DNA of 64,000 nt from JAKPBU01 sp964425695 (GTDB taxonomy: Bacteria; Pseudomonadota; Gammaproteobacteria; Xanthomonadales; Xanthomonadaceae): assembly GCA_964425695.1 (NCBI GenBank), contig CAYRNF010000009.1:1-64000 (forward strand). The letters are read 5' to 3'. Position numbers and translations under genes: made by a program. Shown here piece by piece: positions 8,459-17,413 of this stretch. Numbering within the stretch: the first letter of the stretch is position 1; each line of letters starts with the position of its first letter. A model generated the notes under the pieces. It had not been told where the DNA came from. It saw only the letters and a program-made list of their open reading frames with translations, and did no database searches.

Positions 8459-9254
8459 CCGCGTGGCCCTGGACGTCTCCGGCACGCGGCCGGGCCGGCA
8501 ACTCGACATGGAACACGCTGCCGGCTCCCGGCTGGGATTCGGCGTGGATGCGCCCGCCGTGGCGAAGCGCGATGCACTGCGCTACGGCCAGCCCCAGCCC
8601 TGCGCCGGCGCCTTCGTCGGCACCGTGCAGGCGCCCGAACGGCTCGAACAGGCGATCGGCGTAGCGGGGGTCGAAACCGATGCCGCGGTCGCGCACGCGC
8701 AGGTGCAGCACCTCGCCGCGACGCTCGCCTTCCACCGTGATCTCGACGCGTGGCCGCGGCGCGGAGAACGCCCAGGCGTTGTCGAACAGCCGCGCCAGCA
8801 TCCGCTTGAGGTAATGCTCGTCGCCGCGGGCGACCAGCCCGGGCACGACGTCGATGCGGGCTTCGCGCCCGGGGGCACGGTCGCACAGCTCGGCGCCGAT
8901 CCAGTCGGCCAGCAGGCTCAGGTCCACGTCCTCGTCGCGCAGCGTCGCGCGGCCTGCCGCGGTGAGTTCCTGCAGCGCATCGAGCAGCCCAGCCATGCGC
9001 ATGCCGGCGTCGCGGATGCGTTGCAGGTAGTCCAGGGCCACTTCATCCACCACGCCCTGCTGCAGCTGCTTGCCCAGCAGCGACGCGAAGCTGTCGATGG
9101 CGCGCAGCGGCGCGCGCAGGTCGTGCGCCAACCCTTGCACCAGCACGTGTGGCGCAGCCGAGGCAGCGCCGTCCACCGCCTGTTGCGCACGGAGCGTGGC
9201 GTCGCCTGTGTCGTTGCCTGCGCCGTTCACCAAGCCGTCCATCTGCGGAAACAT
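8451..9254 (-). CDS. Histidine kinase, cytoplasmic, partner of adjacent receiver
   Basis: From the ATG at 9254 this gives 267 residues; an ATG at 9242 and a GTG at 9317 are also in frame. The protein is a short sensorless kinase core. The HisKA helix has its His in VQGLAHDLRAPLRAIDSF. The HATPase domain has LFDNAWAFS (N box), DRGIGFDP (G1) and GAGLGLAVAQ (G2). No PAS, GAF or membrane segments remain, so the signal must come from a partner or the kinase is constitutive. It overlaps the downstream receiver gene. Confidence 0.88.
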   Translation of the reverse strand: MFPQMDGLVNGAGNDTGDATLRAQQAVDGAASAAPHVLVQGLAHDLRAPLRAIDSFASLLGKQLQQGVVDEVALDYLQRIRDAGMRMAGLLDALQELTAAGRATLRDEDVDLSLLADWIGAELCDRAPGREARIDVVPGLVARGDEHYLKRMLARLFDNAWAFSAPRPRVEITVEGERRGEVLHLRVRDRGIGFDPRYADRLFEPFGRLHGADEGAGAGLGLAVAQCIALRHGGRIHAESQPGAGSVFHVELPARPRAGDVQGHADG

Positions 9255-9355
9255 GCCCCAGACAGCGGGGGCGGCGCCAGTGTCGGGGCGCAGGTGTATA
9301 GGCAGGGTGCAGGCCACGTGCAGGCGCGCCGCCTGCCTTCGCGCACAATGCCTGC

Positions 9356-11161
9356 ATGGAATGGCAGCAGATCGCGTTTCTCCTGATCCTGGCGGGCGGT
9401 CTGTACCTGTTCGTGAGCGAACGCTTGCGCGTGGACGTGACCGCCATGCTGATCCTGCTGGCGCTGGTGCTCAGCGGCATCCTGGACACGCGGCAGGCGC
9501 TCTCCGGCTTCGCCAGCGAGCCGGCGATCATCGTGGCGGCGGTGTTCGTGATCTCCGGCGGCCTGGCGGCCACGGGCATCACCGAGCGCCTGGGCCTGTG
9601 GATCGGCCGGGCCGCGGGGCGCAGCGAACGACGCGGCGTGGCCGTGGTGATGCCGGCGGTGGCCGCGCTGGCGGCCTTCACCCACCACGTGATGGTGACG
9701 GCGATGATGCTGCCGATCGTGCTGCGCCATGCGCGCGAAGCCGGCATTCCCGCCTCGCGCCTGCTGATGCCGATGTCGCTGGCCGCCTCGCTGGGCACCA
9801 CGCTGACCCTGGTCAGCGCCCCGGCCTTCCTGCTGGCCGACACCATGATCGAGCGCACCGGCGCCGAAGGCCTGGGCATCTTCTCGATCACCCCCATCGG
9901 CGTCGCGCTGGTGCTGGTGGGCATCGTCTACATGCTGGTGGCCAAGTGGGTGCTGCCCAAGCGCAGCGGCGAGCACGGCGACGACGACTACCTGCGCCTG
10001 GACCGCTACCGCACCGAGCTGCTGGTGGTGAAGGAATCGCGCTGGAACACCCGCCCACTGCACGAACTGCACAAGGCGCTGGGCAACAGCTTCCGCCTGA
10101 TCGGCTGGGTGCGCGAGGACCGGCTGCGCGAGGACCTGGGCCCGAACAGCCCGCTGCTGGCCGGCGACATCCTGCTGGTGGAAGCCGCCGCGGACGACCT
10201 GATGACCCTGCACAAGGATCCGGGGCTGGACCTCAACGCGATCGCCCGGTTCGGCGAGACGCTGTCGGGCGAGGGCGAAGCGCAGCTGGTTCAGGCCGTG
10301 GTGGCGCCCGGTTCGGAGTTCATCGGGCGCACCGTGCGCGAGCTGGACTTCTCGCACCGGTTCCACGCGGTGATCGCCGGCCTGTGGCGCCGCGATGGCA
10401 GCACCGCGCTGCGGCTGTCGGACGCGCGCCTGCGCGAAGGCGACCTGCTGGTGCTGTGGGGCAAGCCCGCGCGCTTCGCCGAACTGTCCGCCCACCACGG
10501 CTTCCTGATGCTGGTGCCGTTCGCAGGCGACGCCAAGCAGCGGGTGCGCGCCCCGCTGGCGCTGGTGATCCTGGGGATTACCATCCTGGCGGCCGCCACC
10601 GAGTGGCTGGCCGCGCCACTGGCCTTCCTGTTGGGCGCCGTGGCGATGGTGGCCACGCGCTGCGTGGACATCGAGCAGGCCTACCGCGAGATCGACGTGC
10701 GGATCTTCGTGATGATCGCCGGCGTGATCCCGCTGGGCATCGCCATGGAGCAGACCGGCACCGCGGACCTGTTGGCGACGGGGCTGCTGCAGGTGGTGGC
10801 CGGGTGGCCGCCGCTGGCGGTGCTGGCGGTGATGTTCTCGGTGGCCGCGCTGCTGACCCAGGTCATGTCCGATGCCGCCACCACGGTGCTGCTGGCCCCG
10901 ATCGCGATCTCGCTGGCGCAGTCGCTGGGCCTGCCGCCCACGCCGTTCGTGGTGTGCGTGGCGCTGGGCGCGGTGGCGAGCTTTCTCACCCCCATCGGGC
11001 ACCACGGCAACCTGCTGATCCTGGGCCCGGGCCAGTACCGCTTCGGCGACTTCCTGCGCATCGGCCTGCCGCTGACCGTGCTGATCGGCCTGGTCAGCGC
11101 CTGGATGTCGCGCTGGCTGTGGCTGGGCGGGCCGCTGCTGCCGGCGGTGGGCGGGGGTTGA
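9356..11161 (+). CDS. SLC13/DASS-family transporter with two central RCK_C (TrkA_C) domains
   Basis: This 601-residue inner-membrane protein has about five helices, a soluble insert (about residues 215-395) and a second membrane half. The insert looks like two TrkA_C-type domains, each with LREGDLLVLWG- or LLAGDILLVEA-like ends. This is the layout of bacterial SLC13-related anion permeases (sulfate, dicarboxylate or similar). The paired helical hairpin motifs are unusual. The second reads MSDAATTVLLAPIA where SNAAT is common, and the first reads FTHHVMVTAMMLP where an SNT/NNT-type motif is expected. The substrate may therefore differ from classic members. It is divergent from the kinase/receiver operon. 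Confidence 0.88.
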   Translation: MEWQQIAFLLILAGGLYLFVSERLRVDVTAMLILLALVLSGILDTRQALSGFASEPAIIVAAVFVISGGLAATGITERLGLWIGRAAGRSERRGVAVVMPAVAALAAFTHHVMVTAMMLPIVLRHAREAGIPASRLLMPMSLAASLGTTLTLVSAPAFLLADTMIERTGAEGLGIFSITPIGVALVLVGIVYMLVAKWVLPKRSGEHGDDDYLRLDRYRTELLVVKESRWNTRPLHELHKALGNSFRLIGWVREDRLREDLGPNSPLLAGDILLVEAAADDLMTLHKDPGLDLNAIARFGETLSGEGEAQLVQAVVAPGSEFIGRTVRELDFSHRFHAVIAGLWRRDGSTALRLSDARLREGDLLVLWGKPARFAELSAHHGFLMLVPFAGDAKQRVRAPLALVILGITILAAATEWLAAPLAFLLGAVAMVATRCVDIEQAYREIDVRIFVMIAGVIPLGIAMEQTGTADLLATGLLQVVAGWPPLAVLAVMFSVAALLTQVMSDAATTVLLAPIAISLAQSLGLPPTPFVVCVALGAVASFLTPIGHHGNLLILGPGQYRFGDFLRIGLPLTVLIGLVSAWMSRWLWLGGPLLPAVGGG

Positions 11162-11212
11162 GCGGCCGCCGGTCGAAGGCGACCCGGTCCGCTACGGAAA
11201 ACGGAAAGACCC

Positions 11213-11578
11213 TCAGGTGCGCGACGCCTCGAAGAACGCGCGTGCCCGCCACAGCGCCCGCATCGCGAACGCCGCGACCACGGTGCCCACGGGAACGAAC
11301 AGCAGCATCGGCGCACTGGTCACCAGCGCGAGCTGCTGTGCCCAGCGCCGCCGCACGAACGCGCAGGCCGCCACGCCCAGGGCGGCCAGCGCGGTGCCGT
11401 AGTAACCCAGCGACGTCTGCGTGATCCGTCCTGCGTCCAGTCCGCGCTGCAGCTCGCCGATCACCAGCAGCAGCAACGCGAACAGCACCCACAGGCAGGC
11501 GCCGGCCACCACCCACCCCCAACCCGGATAGGCCCGGCCCGGCACGATCCATGGGTAAACGCGCGCCGGCTCAGGCAT
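11213..11578 (-). CDS. Small integral membrane protein, unknown
   Basis: This 121-residue protein has about three hydrophobic segments: WVVAGACLWVLFALLLLVIG, TALAALGVAACAFV and LVTSAPMLLFVPVGTVVAAF. It ends in a basic tail (MRALWRARAFF). The start overlaps the 3' end of the upstream gene by 8 bases, indicating an operon of two. No family is recognised. Confidence 0.72.
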   Translation of the reverse strand: MPEPARVYPWIVPGRAYPGWGWVVAGACLWVLFALLLLVIGELQRGLDAGRITQTSLGYYGTALAALGVAACAFVRRRWAQQLALVTSAPMLLFVPVGTVVAAFAMRALWRARAFFEASRT

Positions 11579-11891
11579 CGGTGCGCGCGCCGGCCGCGGT
11601 CAGCAGGCCCTCGTGCAGGCCGGTGAACGCGCCATCGTCCACCCCGGGATCGCCCAGCGCGTACAGCGTGCCGAAGACCGCGTCGTAGGCGGCCGCCAGC
11701 TGGATGCGGCATACGTCGCGCGGCGACACGCCTGCGGCCAGCGCACGCTCGATCGCGGGGCCGGCCTGCGCGAACGGGCCGTGCGGATCGCGCCGGCCGT
11801 TCGCGACGAGGCGCTGCAGCGCCTCGACCTCGGCATTGGGGCCGATGACCTCGCGCCAGAGATGCTCGAGCAGTGCCTCGCGTGTCGCCAT
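11571..11891 (-). CDS. Hypothetical small cytosolic protein
   Basis: This 106-residue protein starts at the ATG at 11891, which follows a good ribosome-binding site (CAGGGAGAC). It has no signal peptide or membrane segment and looks mostly helical. The start of the next gene lies within its last codons. Function is unknown; the arrangement only shows co-expression with the small membrane protein. Confidence 0.68.
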   Translation of the reverse strand: MATREALLEHLWREVIGPNAEVEALQRLVANGRRDPHGPFAQAGPAIERALAAGVSPRDVCRIQLAAAYDAVFGTLYALGDPGVDDGAFTGLHEGLLTAAGARTDA

Positions 11892-11933
11892 GCGCGTCTC
11901 CCTGCGGCATCGCAATGCCGCGGCGGGGACACT

Positions 11934-13016
11934 CTAGAACAGCTCGCGTTGCGGCGATGCGGGCCGCGGCGGCCGGAAGCCGGCGGTGTCGCCGGGGGGC
12001 AGGCGCCCATACCCAAGACGCGCGCAGGCGCGCGCGAAGCGCCGCGCCAACAGGTCCGCGAACGGCCCCTGCCCGCGCATGCGCGTGCCGAAGCGGCTGT
12101 CGTAATCCCGACCGCCGCGCATCTGCCGGATCAGGCTCATCACGTGCGCGGCCCGCTCCGGGTAGTGCAGCGCCAGCCACTCGCGCCACACCTGCTTCAG
12201 CTCGTGCGGCAGGCGCAGCAGCACGTAGCCCGCCGACTGCGCGCCCGCCTCGTGCGCGGCTTCCAGGATCGCTTCCAGGTCATGGTCGGTCACCATCGGG
12301 ATCACCGGCGCCACCAGCACGCCCACCGGCACGCCGGCGTCGCGCAGCGCTCGGATCGTCTTCAGGCGCGTGTGCGGCGCGGCCGCGCGCGGCTCGAGCT
12401 TCGCCGACAGCGCGTTGTCCAGCGTGGTCACCGACAGGTGCACCGTGGCCAGCCCCTGCGCGGCCATCGGTGCCAGCAGGTCCAGGTCGCGCAGCACCAG
12501 CGCGCTCTTGGTGACGATCGAGACCGGATGCCGCGTCTGGGCCAGCACCTCCAGGCATTCGCGCGCGATCCGGTAGCGGCGCTCGATCGGCTGGTAGGCA
12601 TCGGTATTGATGCCCAGCGTGATCGTGTGCGGCACGTAGCCCGGCTTCGACAGCGCATCCCGCAAACGTTCGGCGGCGTTGGTCTTGGCGAACAGCCGCG
12701 TTTCGAAGTCCAGGCCCGGCGACAGGTCCAGGTAGGCGTGCGACGGCCGCGCGAAGCAGTACACGCAACCGTGCTCGCAGCCGCGATACGGATTGACCGA
12801 CTGGCTGAAGCCGATGTCCGGCGAGTCGTTGCGGCTGATGATGCTGCGCGCCCGTTCCTCGGTCACGTCCGTGCGCAGGGGCGCGACCGGATCGGTGTCG
12901 TCGATGGCATGGAGCGAGCCCCAGCCGTCGTCTTCGGCCTGGTGCAGCGTCTTGTCGAAACGCCCGGCGACGTACGACGCCGCGCCGCGGCCCTTGATCG
13001 GCTGCGCGCCGGGCAT
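11934..13016 (-). CDS. Radical SAM protein, PA0069/SplB-like
   Basis: This gives about 360 residues from the ATG at 13016; an in-frame GTG at 13082 would add 22 residues but leaves only 37 bp to the divergent cls gene. The N-terminus (IKGRGAA) and the radical SAM cluster motif CEHGCVYC match the PA0069 family, related to spore photoproduct lyase-like proteins. The three Cys would bind a [4Fe-4S] cluster that cleaves S-adenosylmethionine. The biological substrate of this widespread family is not established. No partner gene is nearby. Confidence 0.9.
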   Translation of the reverse strand: MPGAQPIKGRGAASYVAGRFDKTLHQAEDDGWGSLHAIDDTDPVAPLRTDVTEERARSIISRNDSPDIGFSQSVNPYRGCEHGCVYCFARPSHAYLDLSPGLDFETRLFAKTNAAERLRDALSKPGYVPHTITLGINTDAYQPIERRYRIARECLEVLAQTRHPVSIVTKSALVLRDLDLLAPMAAQGLATVHLSVTTLDNALSAKLEPRAAAPHTRLKTIRALRDAGVPVGVLVAPVIPMVTDHDLEAILEAAHEAGAQSAGYVLLRLPHELKQVWREWLALHYPERAAHVMSLIRQMRGGRDYDSRFGTRMRGQGPFADLLARRFARACARLGYGRLPPGDTAGFRPPRPASPQRELF

Positions 13017-13119
13017 CCGCACGGTGCCGTGCGCCGCGCCGCCGAGGACCGGGTTGCCGCGTGCTTTCCCTCGTGCGTCCACGCCGCTAGCCTACGCCCG
13101 CCGCGTCGCAGCCGGCGCG

Positions 13120-14580
13120 ATGCAGGACCCGACCGTGTTCGACGCGATCCATGAAGTCTGGGACGCCTTCTGGGCGGTCCCGCACATCCGCCTCTACCTC
13201 ACCCTGGGGTGGATCACCTATCTGGTGGGGCTGGGCCTGTGGATCGTGCTGCAAAAGCGCGAGCCGGCCGCGACCCTGAGCTGGCTGATCAGCCTGGCCG
13301 CGCTGCCTTACGCCGGCTTCCTCATCTACTACGTCTTCGGCCCGCAAAAGATCACCCGCCACCGCGCGCGCCGGCGCAGGCACCACGTGTCGCTGCCGCA
13401 CGAGGCCGCAGCCAGCGGCGACCCGGAAATGCAAGAACTGCGTTCGCTTTCGCAGGCCACCACCCACCTGCCGCCCACGACCGCGCGCGACGTGCGGCTG
13501 CTGGTGGACGGCGGCCACAAGTATCCGGCGCTGCTGGACGACATCGCCGCCGCGCGCGACCACGTCCACCTGGAGTACTACATCTACAACCCCGACCGCA
13601 GCGGCACCGCGCTGCGCGATGCCCTGGTGGACAGGGCGCGCGCGGGGGTCAAGGTGCGCCTGCTGCTGGACGCGATGGGTTCCAAGAAATCCAGCAACCG
13701 GTTCTTCGCCCCGCTGGTGGACGCCGGCGGCGAGATCGCCTGGTTCCATCCCACGCGGCCGTGGATGCTCTGGAAGCGCCCGTGGGTGAACCTGCGCACG
13801 CACCGCAAGATCGTGGTGGTCGACGGCCGGGTCGGTTACGTGGGCGGGATCAACATCACCGACGAGCAGGACGAACGCCTGCGCCAAGACGCCTACCGCG
13901 ACCTGCACCTGCGGCTGGAAGGCGACGCGGTGCGCGCGCTGCAGCAGGTGTTCGTGGAGGACTGGGCCTACGCCACCGGGCAGCGCGACTTCGTGGGCGA
14001 GCTGGCGCGCGCCATGCCGCCGCCGCAACCCGGCCCGATCCGCACCCAGGTGGTGCCGTCCGGTCCGGATTCGTCGTGGGAGGCCATCCACCGCGTGCAC
14101 GTCGGCGCGATCCACGCCGCAAGCCGGCGGATCTGGCTGGCCACGCCGTATTTCGTGCCGGGCGAAGCCGCGATGATGGCGCTCACGTCCGCGGCGCTGG
14201 CGGGCCTGGACGTGCGGTTGATGGTCCCGAAGATGAGCGACAGCCGCCTGGTCACCTACTGCGTGCGCTCGTACTACGACGACCTGCTGGCGGCGGGCGT
14301 CAAGGTGTACGAGTACGGCCCGCGCATGCTCCACAGCAAGGCCTTGCTCGTGGACGATGCGGTCGCCATCGTCGGCAGCGCCAACTTCGACCACCGCAGC
14401 TTCCGGCTCAACTTCGAGATCTCGATCCTGTTCGACGATCCGGGCTTCGCCGCGACCCTGGCCGCGCAGTTCGAGCGCGAGTTCCCGCACGCCCCGCGCG
14501 TGCACGACCAGCGTGACCGCCCGCTGCTGACGGCCCGCCTGCCGGAGGCGCTGGCCCGGCTGATGGCGCCGCTGCTCTAG
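13120..14580 (+). CDS. cls: Cardiolipin synthase (phospholipase D superfamily)
   Basis: This 486-residue enzyme condenses phosphatidylglycerol molecules to cardiolipin at the inner membrane. Two N-terminal transmembrane helices (about residues 20-70) are followed by two phospholipase D domains. The HKD motifs are HRKIVVVDGRVGYVGGIN (first half) and HSKALLVDDAVAIVGSANFD (second half), both intact. Length and layout fit ClsA rather than the shorter ClsB. The start is the first ATG after the divergent radical SAM gene. Confidence 0.94.
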   Translation: MQDPTVFDAIHEVWDAFWAVPHIRLYLTLGWITYLVGLGLWIVLQKREPAATLSWLISLAALPYAGFLIYYVFGPQKITRHRARRRRHHVSLPHEAAASGDPEMQELRSLSQATTHLPPTTARDVRLLVDGGHKYPALLDDIAAARDHVHLEYYIYNPDRSGTALRDALVDRARAGVKVRLLLDAMGSKKSSNRFFAPLVDAGGEIAWFHPTRPWMLWKRPWVNLRTHRKIVVVDGRVGYVGGINITDEQDERLRQDAYRDLHLRLEGDAVRALQQVFVEDWAYATGQRDFVGELARAMPPPQPGPIRTQVVPSGPDSSWEAIHRVHVGAIHAASRRIWLATPYFVPGEAAMMALTSAALAGLDVRLMVPKMSDSRLVTYCVRSYYDDLLAAGVKVYEYGPRMLHSKALLVDDAVAIVGSANFDHRSFRLNFEISILFDDPGFAATLAAQFEREFPHAPRVHDQRDRPLLTARLPEALARLMAPLL

Positions 14581-14673
14581 GCGGCCGACGGCCGGGCGGC
14601 CTCCGCCCCCGGAAGGCCGGCAACGCCCGCGCCGCGGCGGTAGACTGCGCCGGTTCCGGAACGGAGGCGCGCG

Positions 14674-14943
14674 ATGGGCTGGTTGCTGATCCTGCTGGCG
14701 GCGGGTGCGTTCGTGGTGGCGTTCGTCACCTCGTCCATGGCCTTGACCGTGATCGCCCTGCTGGCGTCGCTGCTGCTGCTGCTGGCCGGCGCGCTGAAGG
14801 TGTTGTCCGAACGCGTGGGCAACCGCACTCGCGACGAATCGATGATGATCGACCCGGCCGAACTGCGGCGCCTGCGCGAACAGGCCGAAGCCCGCCGCGC
14901 CGCCGAGGCCGCCGCTGCCGCCGGGGACCAGGCCGCGCCCTGA
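14674..14943 (+). CDS. Small two-helix membrane protein, unknown
   Basis: This 89-residue protein has two hydrophobic helices (about residues 3-20 and 22-44) separated by a short turn. A charged, Ala/Glu/Arg-rich C-terminal tail follows and probably forms a cytoplasmic coiled coil. A GGAGG-like ribosome-binding site precedes the ATG. No family is assigned. A terminator-like hairpin follows at 14960. Confidence 0.75.
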   Translation: MGWLLILLAAGAFVVAFVTSSMALTVIALLASLLLLLAGALKVLSERVGNRTRDESMMIDPAELRRLREQAEARRAAEAAAAAGDQAAP

Positions 14944-14959
14944 TCCACGCGGGTCTGCG

Positions 14960-14988
14960 CGTCGCATGTTTGCGGGGTGCGACGTTTT
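14960..14988 (+). terminator. Intrinsic terminator-like hairpin
   Basis: CGTCGCA and TGCGACG (7-bp arms, 14960-14966 and 14978-14984) are followed immediately by TTTTC. It lies just after the small membrane protein gene and before the sigma factor gene, and separates the two units. Confidence 0.5.
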
Positions 14989-15014
14989 CGGCCGCTGCGC
15001 CGTCCTCCTTTGCA

Positions 15015-15566
15015 ATGACGCAAGCTTTCGCCGACGACCGTCTGGCCCGCGCGCTGCTGGCCCGGTCCCGGCGAGGGGACAACGAAGCCTTCGCCCAGCT
15101 CTATCGCGAGCAGGTGCAAGGGGTGTTCCTGCTTGCACTGAGGCTCACGGGCGACCGGAGCAAGGCGGAGGACGTGACGCAGGACACCTTCCTGAAGGCG
15201 CTCAAGGGCATTGGTGGTTACCGGGGCGAAGCTCCGGTGCAGGTCTGGCTCAGGCGCATGGCGGCCAATGCGGCCATCGACACCCTGCGTATCGCGCGCC
15301 GTTGGCGCCCGTTCGACAGCGTCCCCGACCTGCTCCTGGTCGAGGACACCGCACCGGACCCTTCCGCTTTGGCCATGGATGGCCTTCTTGCGCGGCTGCG
15401 GCCCCAGGCGCGTGCCGTGGTGTGGCTGCACACGGTCGAGGGCTGGAACCACGCTGAACTGGCGGCCCGTTTCGGGCGCAGCGAGAGCTGGTCGAAATCC
15501 ATCCTGTCCCGCAGCCTGCGCCTGCTCCGCGAGTGGAGCGAAGCCAGCGAGGAAGCCATTGCATGA
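15015..15566 (+). CDS. ECF-family RNA polymerase sigma factor
   Basis: This 183-residue protein has the two-domain layout of extracytoplasmic-function sigma factors. Sigma region 2 (about 20-90) contains LTGDRSKAEDVTQDTF, which contacts the core enzyme and the -10 element. Sigma region 4 (about 115-175) contains the helix-turn-helix WNHAELAARFGRSESWSKS, which contacts the -35 element. The ATG at 15015 is chosen over an upstream in-frame ATG at 14970, which lies inside the preceding terminator. Its stop overlaps the ATG of the next gene, whose protein is a probable anti-sigma factor. Confidence 0.92.
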   Translation: MTQAFADDRLARALLARSRRGDNEAFAQLYREQVQGVFLLALRLTGDRSKAEDVTQDTFLKALKGIGGYRGEAPVQVWLRRMAANAAIDTLRIARRWRPFDSVPDLLLVEDTAPDPSALAMDGLLARLRPQARAVVWLHTVEGWNHAELAARFGRSESWSKSILSRSLRLLREWSEASEEAIA

Positions 15567-15937
15567 CAACGCCCGACTTCGACCTGCAGGGCTATGCCCG
15601 ATCCCTGCCGCAACCGTTTCCGAGTGATGCATTGCTCGACCGCATCGTGCACGCACATGCGCGTCGACGCGCGCGCCGTGGCGCGGTAGCGGGAGTTCTG
15701 GGAGTGCTCGCCCTTGTTGCGTTGGCCGGCGCGTGGATGCCACGCAGCGATGCTCCCCCCAGCGCAGGGGCGGGCCAGATCGCATCTGCGCGTCAGGCGA
15801 CCGAACTGCGCGCCACCGATCGTGCCCTGCAGGCCGCGTACGAGCGCGGCGCCAACGATGCCGAGCTCGCCCCGCTCTGGTCGCGCCGGCTGGCGCTGCA
15901 AGGCGGCAGGGATGCGCCGTTGCCCCTTGAATTGTGA
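15563..15937 (+). CDS. Putative anti-sigma factor (single-pass membrane protein)
   Basis: This 124-residue protein starts in an ATGA overlap with the sigma factor gene. It has a cytoplasmic N-terminal segment of about 45 residues, a basic stretch (RRRARRGA), one transmembrane helix (AVAGVLGVLALVALAGAW) and a short external tail. The topology and coupling fit an anti-sigma factor holding the ECF sigma at the membrane, although no zinc-binding anti-sigma motif is visible. The role is inferred from position and layout. Confidence 0.72.
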   Translation: MTTPDFDLQGYARSLPQPFPSDALLDRIVHAHARRRARRGAVAGVLGVLALVALAGAWMPRSDAPPSAGAGQIASARQATELRATDRALQAAYERGANDAELAPLWSRRLALQGGRDAPLPLEL

Positions 15938-15948
15938 AGGTTCCTCAA

Positions 15949-16803
15949 ATGCACCTGCTTGTTTCCAGCCTGCTGACGATCCTTGGCGTGGCGCTCACCG
16001 CATCGGTTGCACGTGCGGACGATGCCGCGATCGCACGCGAGATCGATGCTGCGTTGCTGCGCGTGGCCGATCGCGGGTCGCTGCCATTCCGGGAAATCCG
16101 GCGCCCCGCGCGAACGCGCTATGAGCTTGGCGCCGTGGTCGACGTCCGTTCCGCCGACGCCCGGGGCTTGCCGGTGCTGGCGGTCACCCCTGGTGGTGCT
16201 GCCGAACGCATCGGCTTACGCCGTGGAGACCGACTGATTCGTATCAATGGGGTCACCCTCGCCGCTGCCTCCCAACCCGCTCTGGCGTATCGCCGGGCCC
16301 TGTCGACCGAAGAAGGGCGGATGCGCCTCGACGTTCTCCGCGGTGGCAAGGCGACAGTGCTGAGCGGCACCGCGGACAAGATCGTGCTGCCGGCGTACAC
16401 GCTGGTGCTCGGCGGTACCTCCGCGGCCGCCGATTCGAACGCAGGATGCGGCCGCATCTCCACCTTCGACGCCATGCCGCGCGGCGCCCGGCGTTTCCCG
16501 GTGGTCGTCATTGCCGTCGACGGGCGCACGCCACCTTCAAGAGACGAAATCCTGCGCTTGCCGGCCGGCAGACATCGCCTGCTACTGGCCGAGCGCATCG
16601 ATGCGGATCGTTTTAGCGTCGTGCAGCTCAAGCAGCGCGACCTGCAGGGCACGAAAGCCTACAAGTCCCTCGAGCTGGACGTCGCGCCGGACACGACCTA
16701 TCTGCTCGCCGCCGAAATGGTGAAACCGCCCGCGCTTCGCATCGCTGGCGGCGCGTACTGGACACCCGTCATTCACGGTACTTCGAAAGTCGCCTGTCGC
16801 TAG
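15949..16803 (+). CDS. Exported PDZ-domain protein of the sigma-factor operon
   Basis: This gives 284 residues from the ATG at 15949, which sits 9 bases after GAAGG; a GTG at 15934 is an alternative. A signal peptide ends at about SVARA-DD. A PDZ-like domain follows (about residues 45-135, with VTPGGAAERIGLRRGDRLIR as its core). The C-terminal part (about 180-284) resembles the whole mature part of the next gene product: both have a LPAGRHRLLL/LKPGQHVLQL-type strand, a LDVAP..TYLLAAEMV strand and a C-terminal VxCR end. No catalytic protease triad is visible, so it is probably a binding or sensing protein. Confidence 0.78.
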   Translation: MHLLVSSLLTILGVALTASVARADDAAIAREIDAALLRVADRGSLPFREIRRPARTRYELGAVVDVRSADARGLPVLAVTPGGAAERIGLRRGDRLIRINGVTLAAASQPALAYRRALSTEEGRMRLDVLRGGKATVLSGTADKIVLPAYTLVLGGTSAAADSNAGCGRISTFDAMPRGARRFPVVVIAVDGRTPPSRDEILRLPAGRHRLLLAERIDADRFSVVQLKQRDLQGTKAYKSLELDVAPDTTYLLAAEMVKPPALRIAGGAYWTPVIHGTSKVACR

Positions 16804-16846
16804 ACGCTGTCGCACGCAATCCCATCCCGCCAGCAAGGAGCTCGCC

Positions 16847-17374
16847 ATGGTCCGCCTCGTCGCTGCAATGCTGTCCGCCCCCCTTCTGTGCGTCGCCGCC
16901 TTCGCACATGCGGCCGAATGCAGGTCTGTAGCCACGGCAAGGCCTCAACCGCCGGCGGACCAAGGGCTGTATCCCGTTCGGATCCTGCGCTCGGATGCCG
17001 GTCCGGTAAACGACACGCAGCGGCAGGAGATGTTCGAGGGTACTCGCAACAACGATGGCCCGATCGCACGCGCAGTTTTCACCGCGCCCCCGGGCGACCC
17101 GATGCTGCAGCTGCGCAGCCAAGTGCCATTGAAACCCGGCCAGCACGTGCTACAGCTGATCGAGCAGATCCCGGATGCAGCGCTGTCCTCGGTCGCAGCG
17201 AAGAACCGCCGCTGGGCTGGCGTGCCGCGAGCCAAGACCCTGATGCTCGAAGTGGCTCCGGGCCAGGAGTACGCGCTTGCAGCGCGTCTGGTGCCCAATT
17301 CGGCCGATCGCACGAAAGCCAACGCGCATTGGGAGCCAGTGGTCTGGCGTCGGGAAGCAGTGGTCTGCCGCTAG
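16847..17374 (+). CDS. Exported protein related to C-terminal domain of the PDZ protein
   Basis: This 175-residue protein has an N-terminal signal peptide ending near AFAHA-AE and a good ribosome-binding site (AAGGAG, 8 bases before ATG). The mature part is a single beta-rich domain related to the C-terminal domain of the preceding protein, including the terminal pattern HWEPVVW...VVCR. Two Cys, near each end, could form a disulfide. It probably belongs to the sigma-factor regulon. Function is unknown. Confidence 0.78.
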   Translation: MVRLVAAMLSAPLLCVAAFAHAAECRSVATARPQPPADQGLYPVRILRSDAGPVNDTQRQEMFEGTRNNDGPIARAVFTAPPGDPMLQLRSQVPLKPGQHVLQLIEQIPDAALSSVAAKNRRWAGVPRAKTLMLEVAPGQEYALAARLVPNSADRTKANAHWEPVVWRREAVVCR

Positions 17375-17413
17375 CCGCGGGTTCGCGCACGCGGTACGCG
17401 ATAATGCGGCGGA

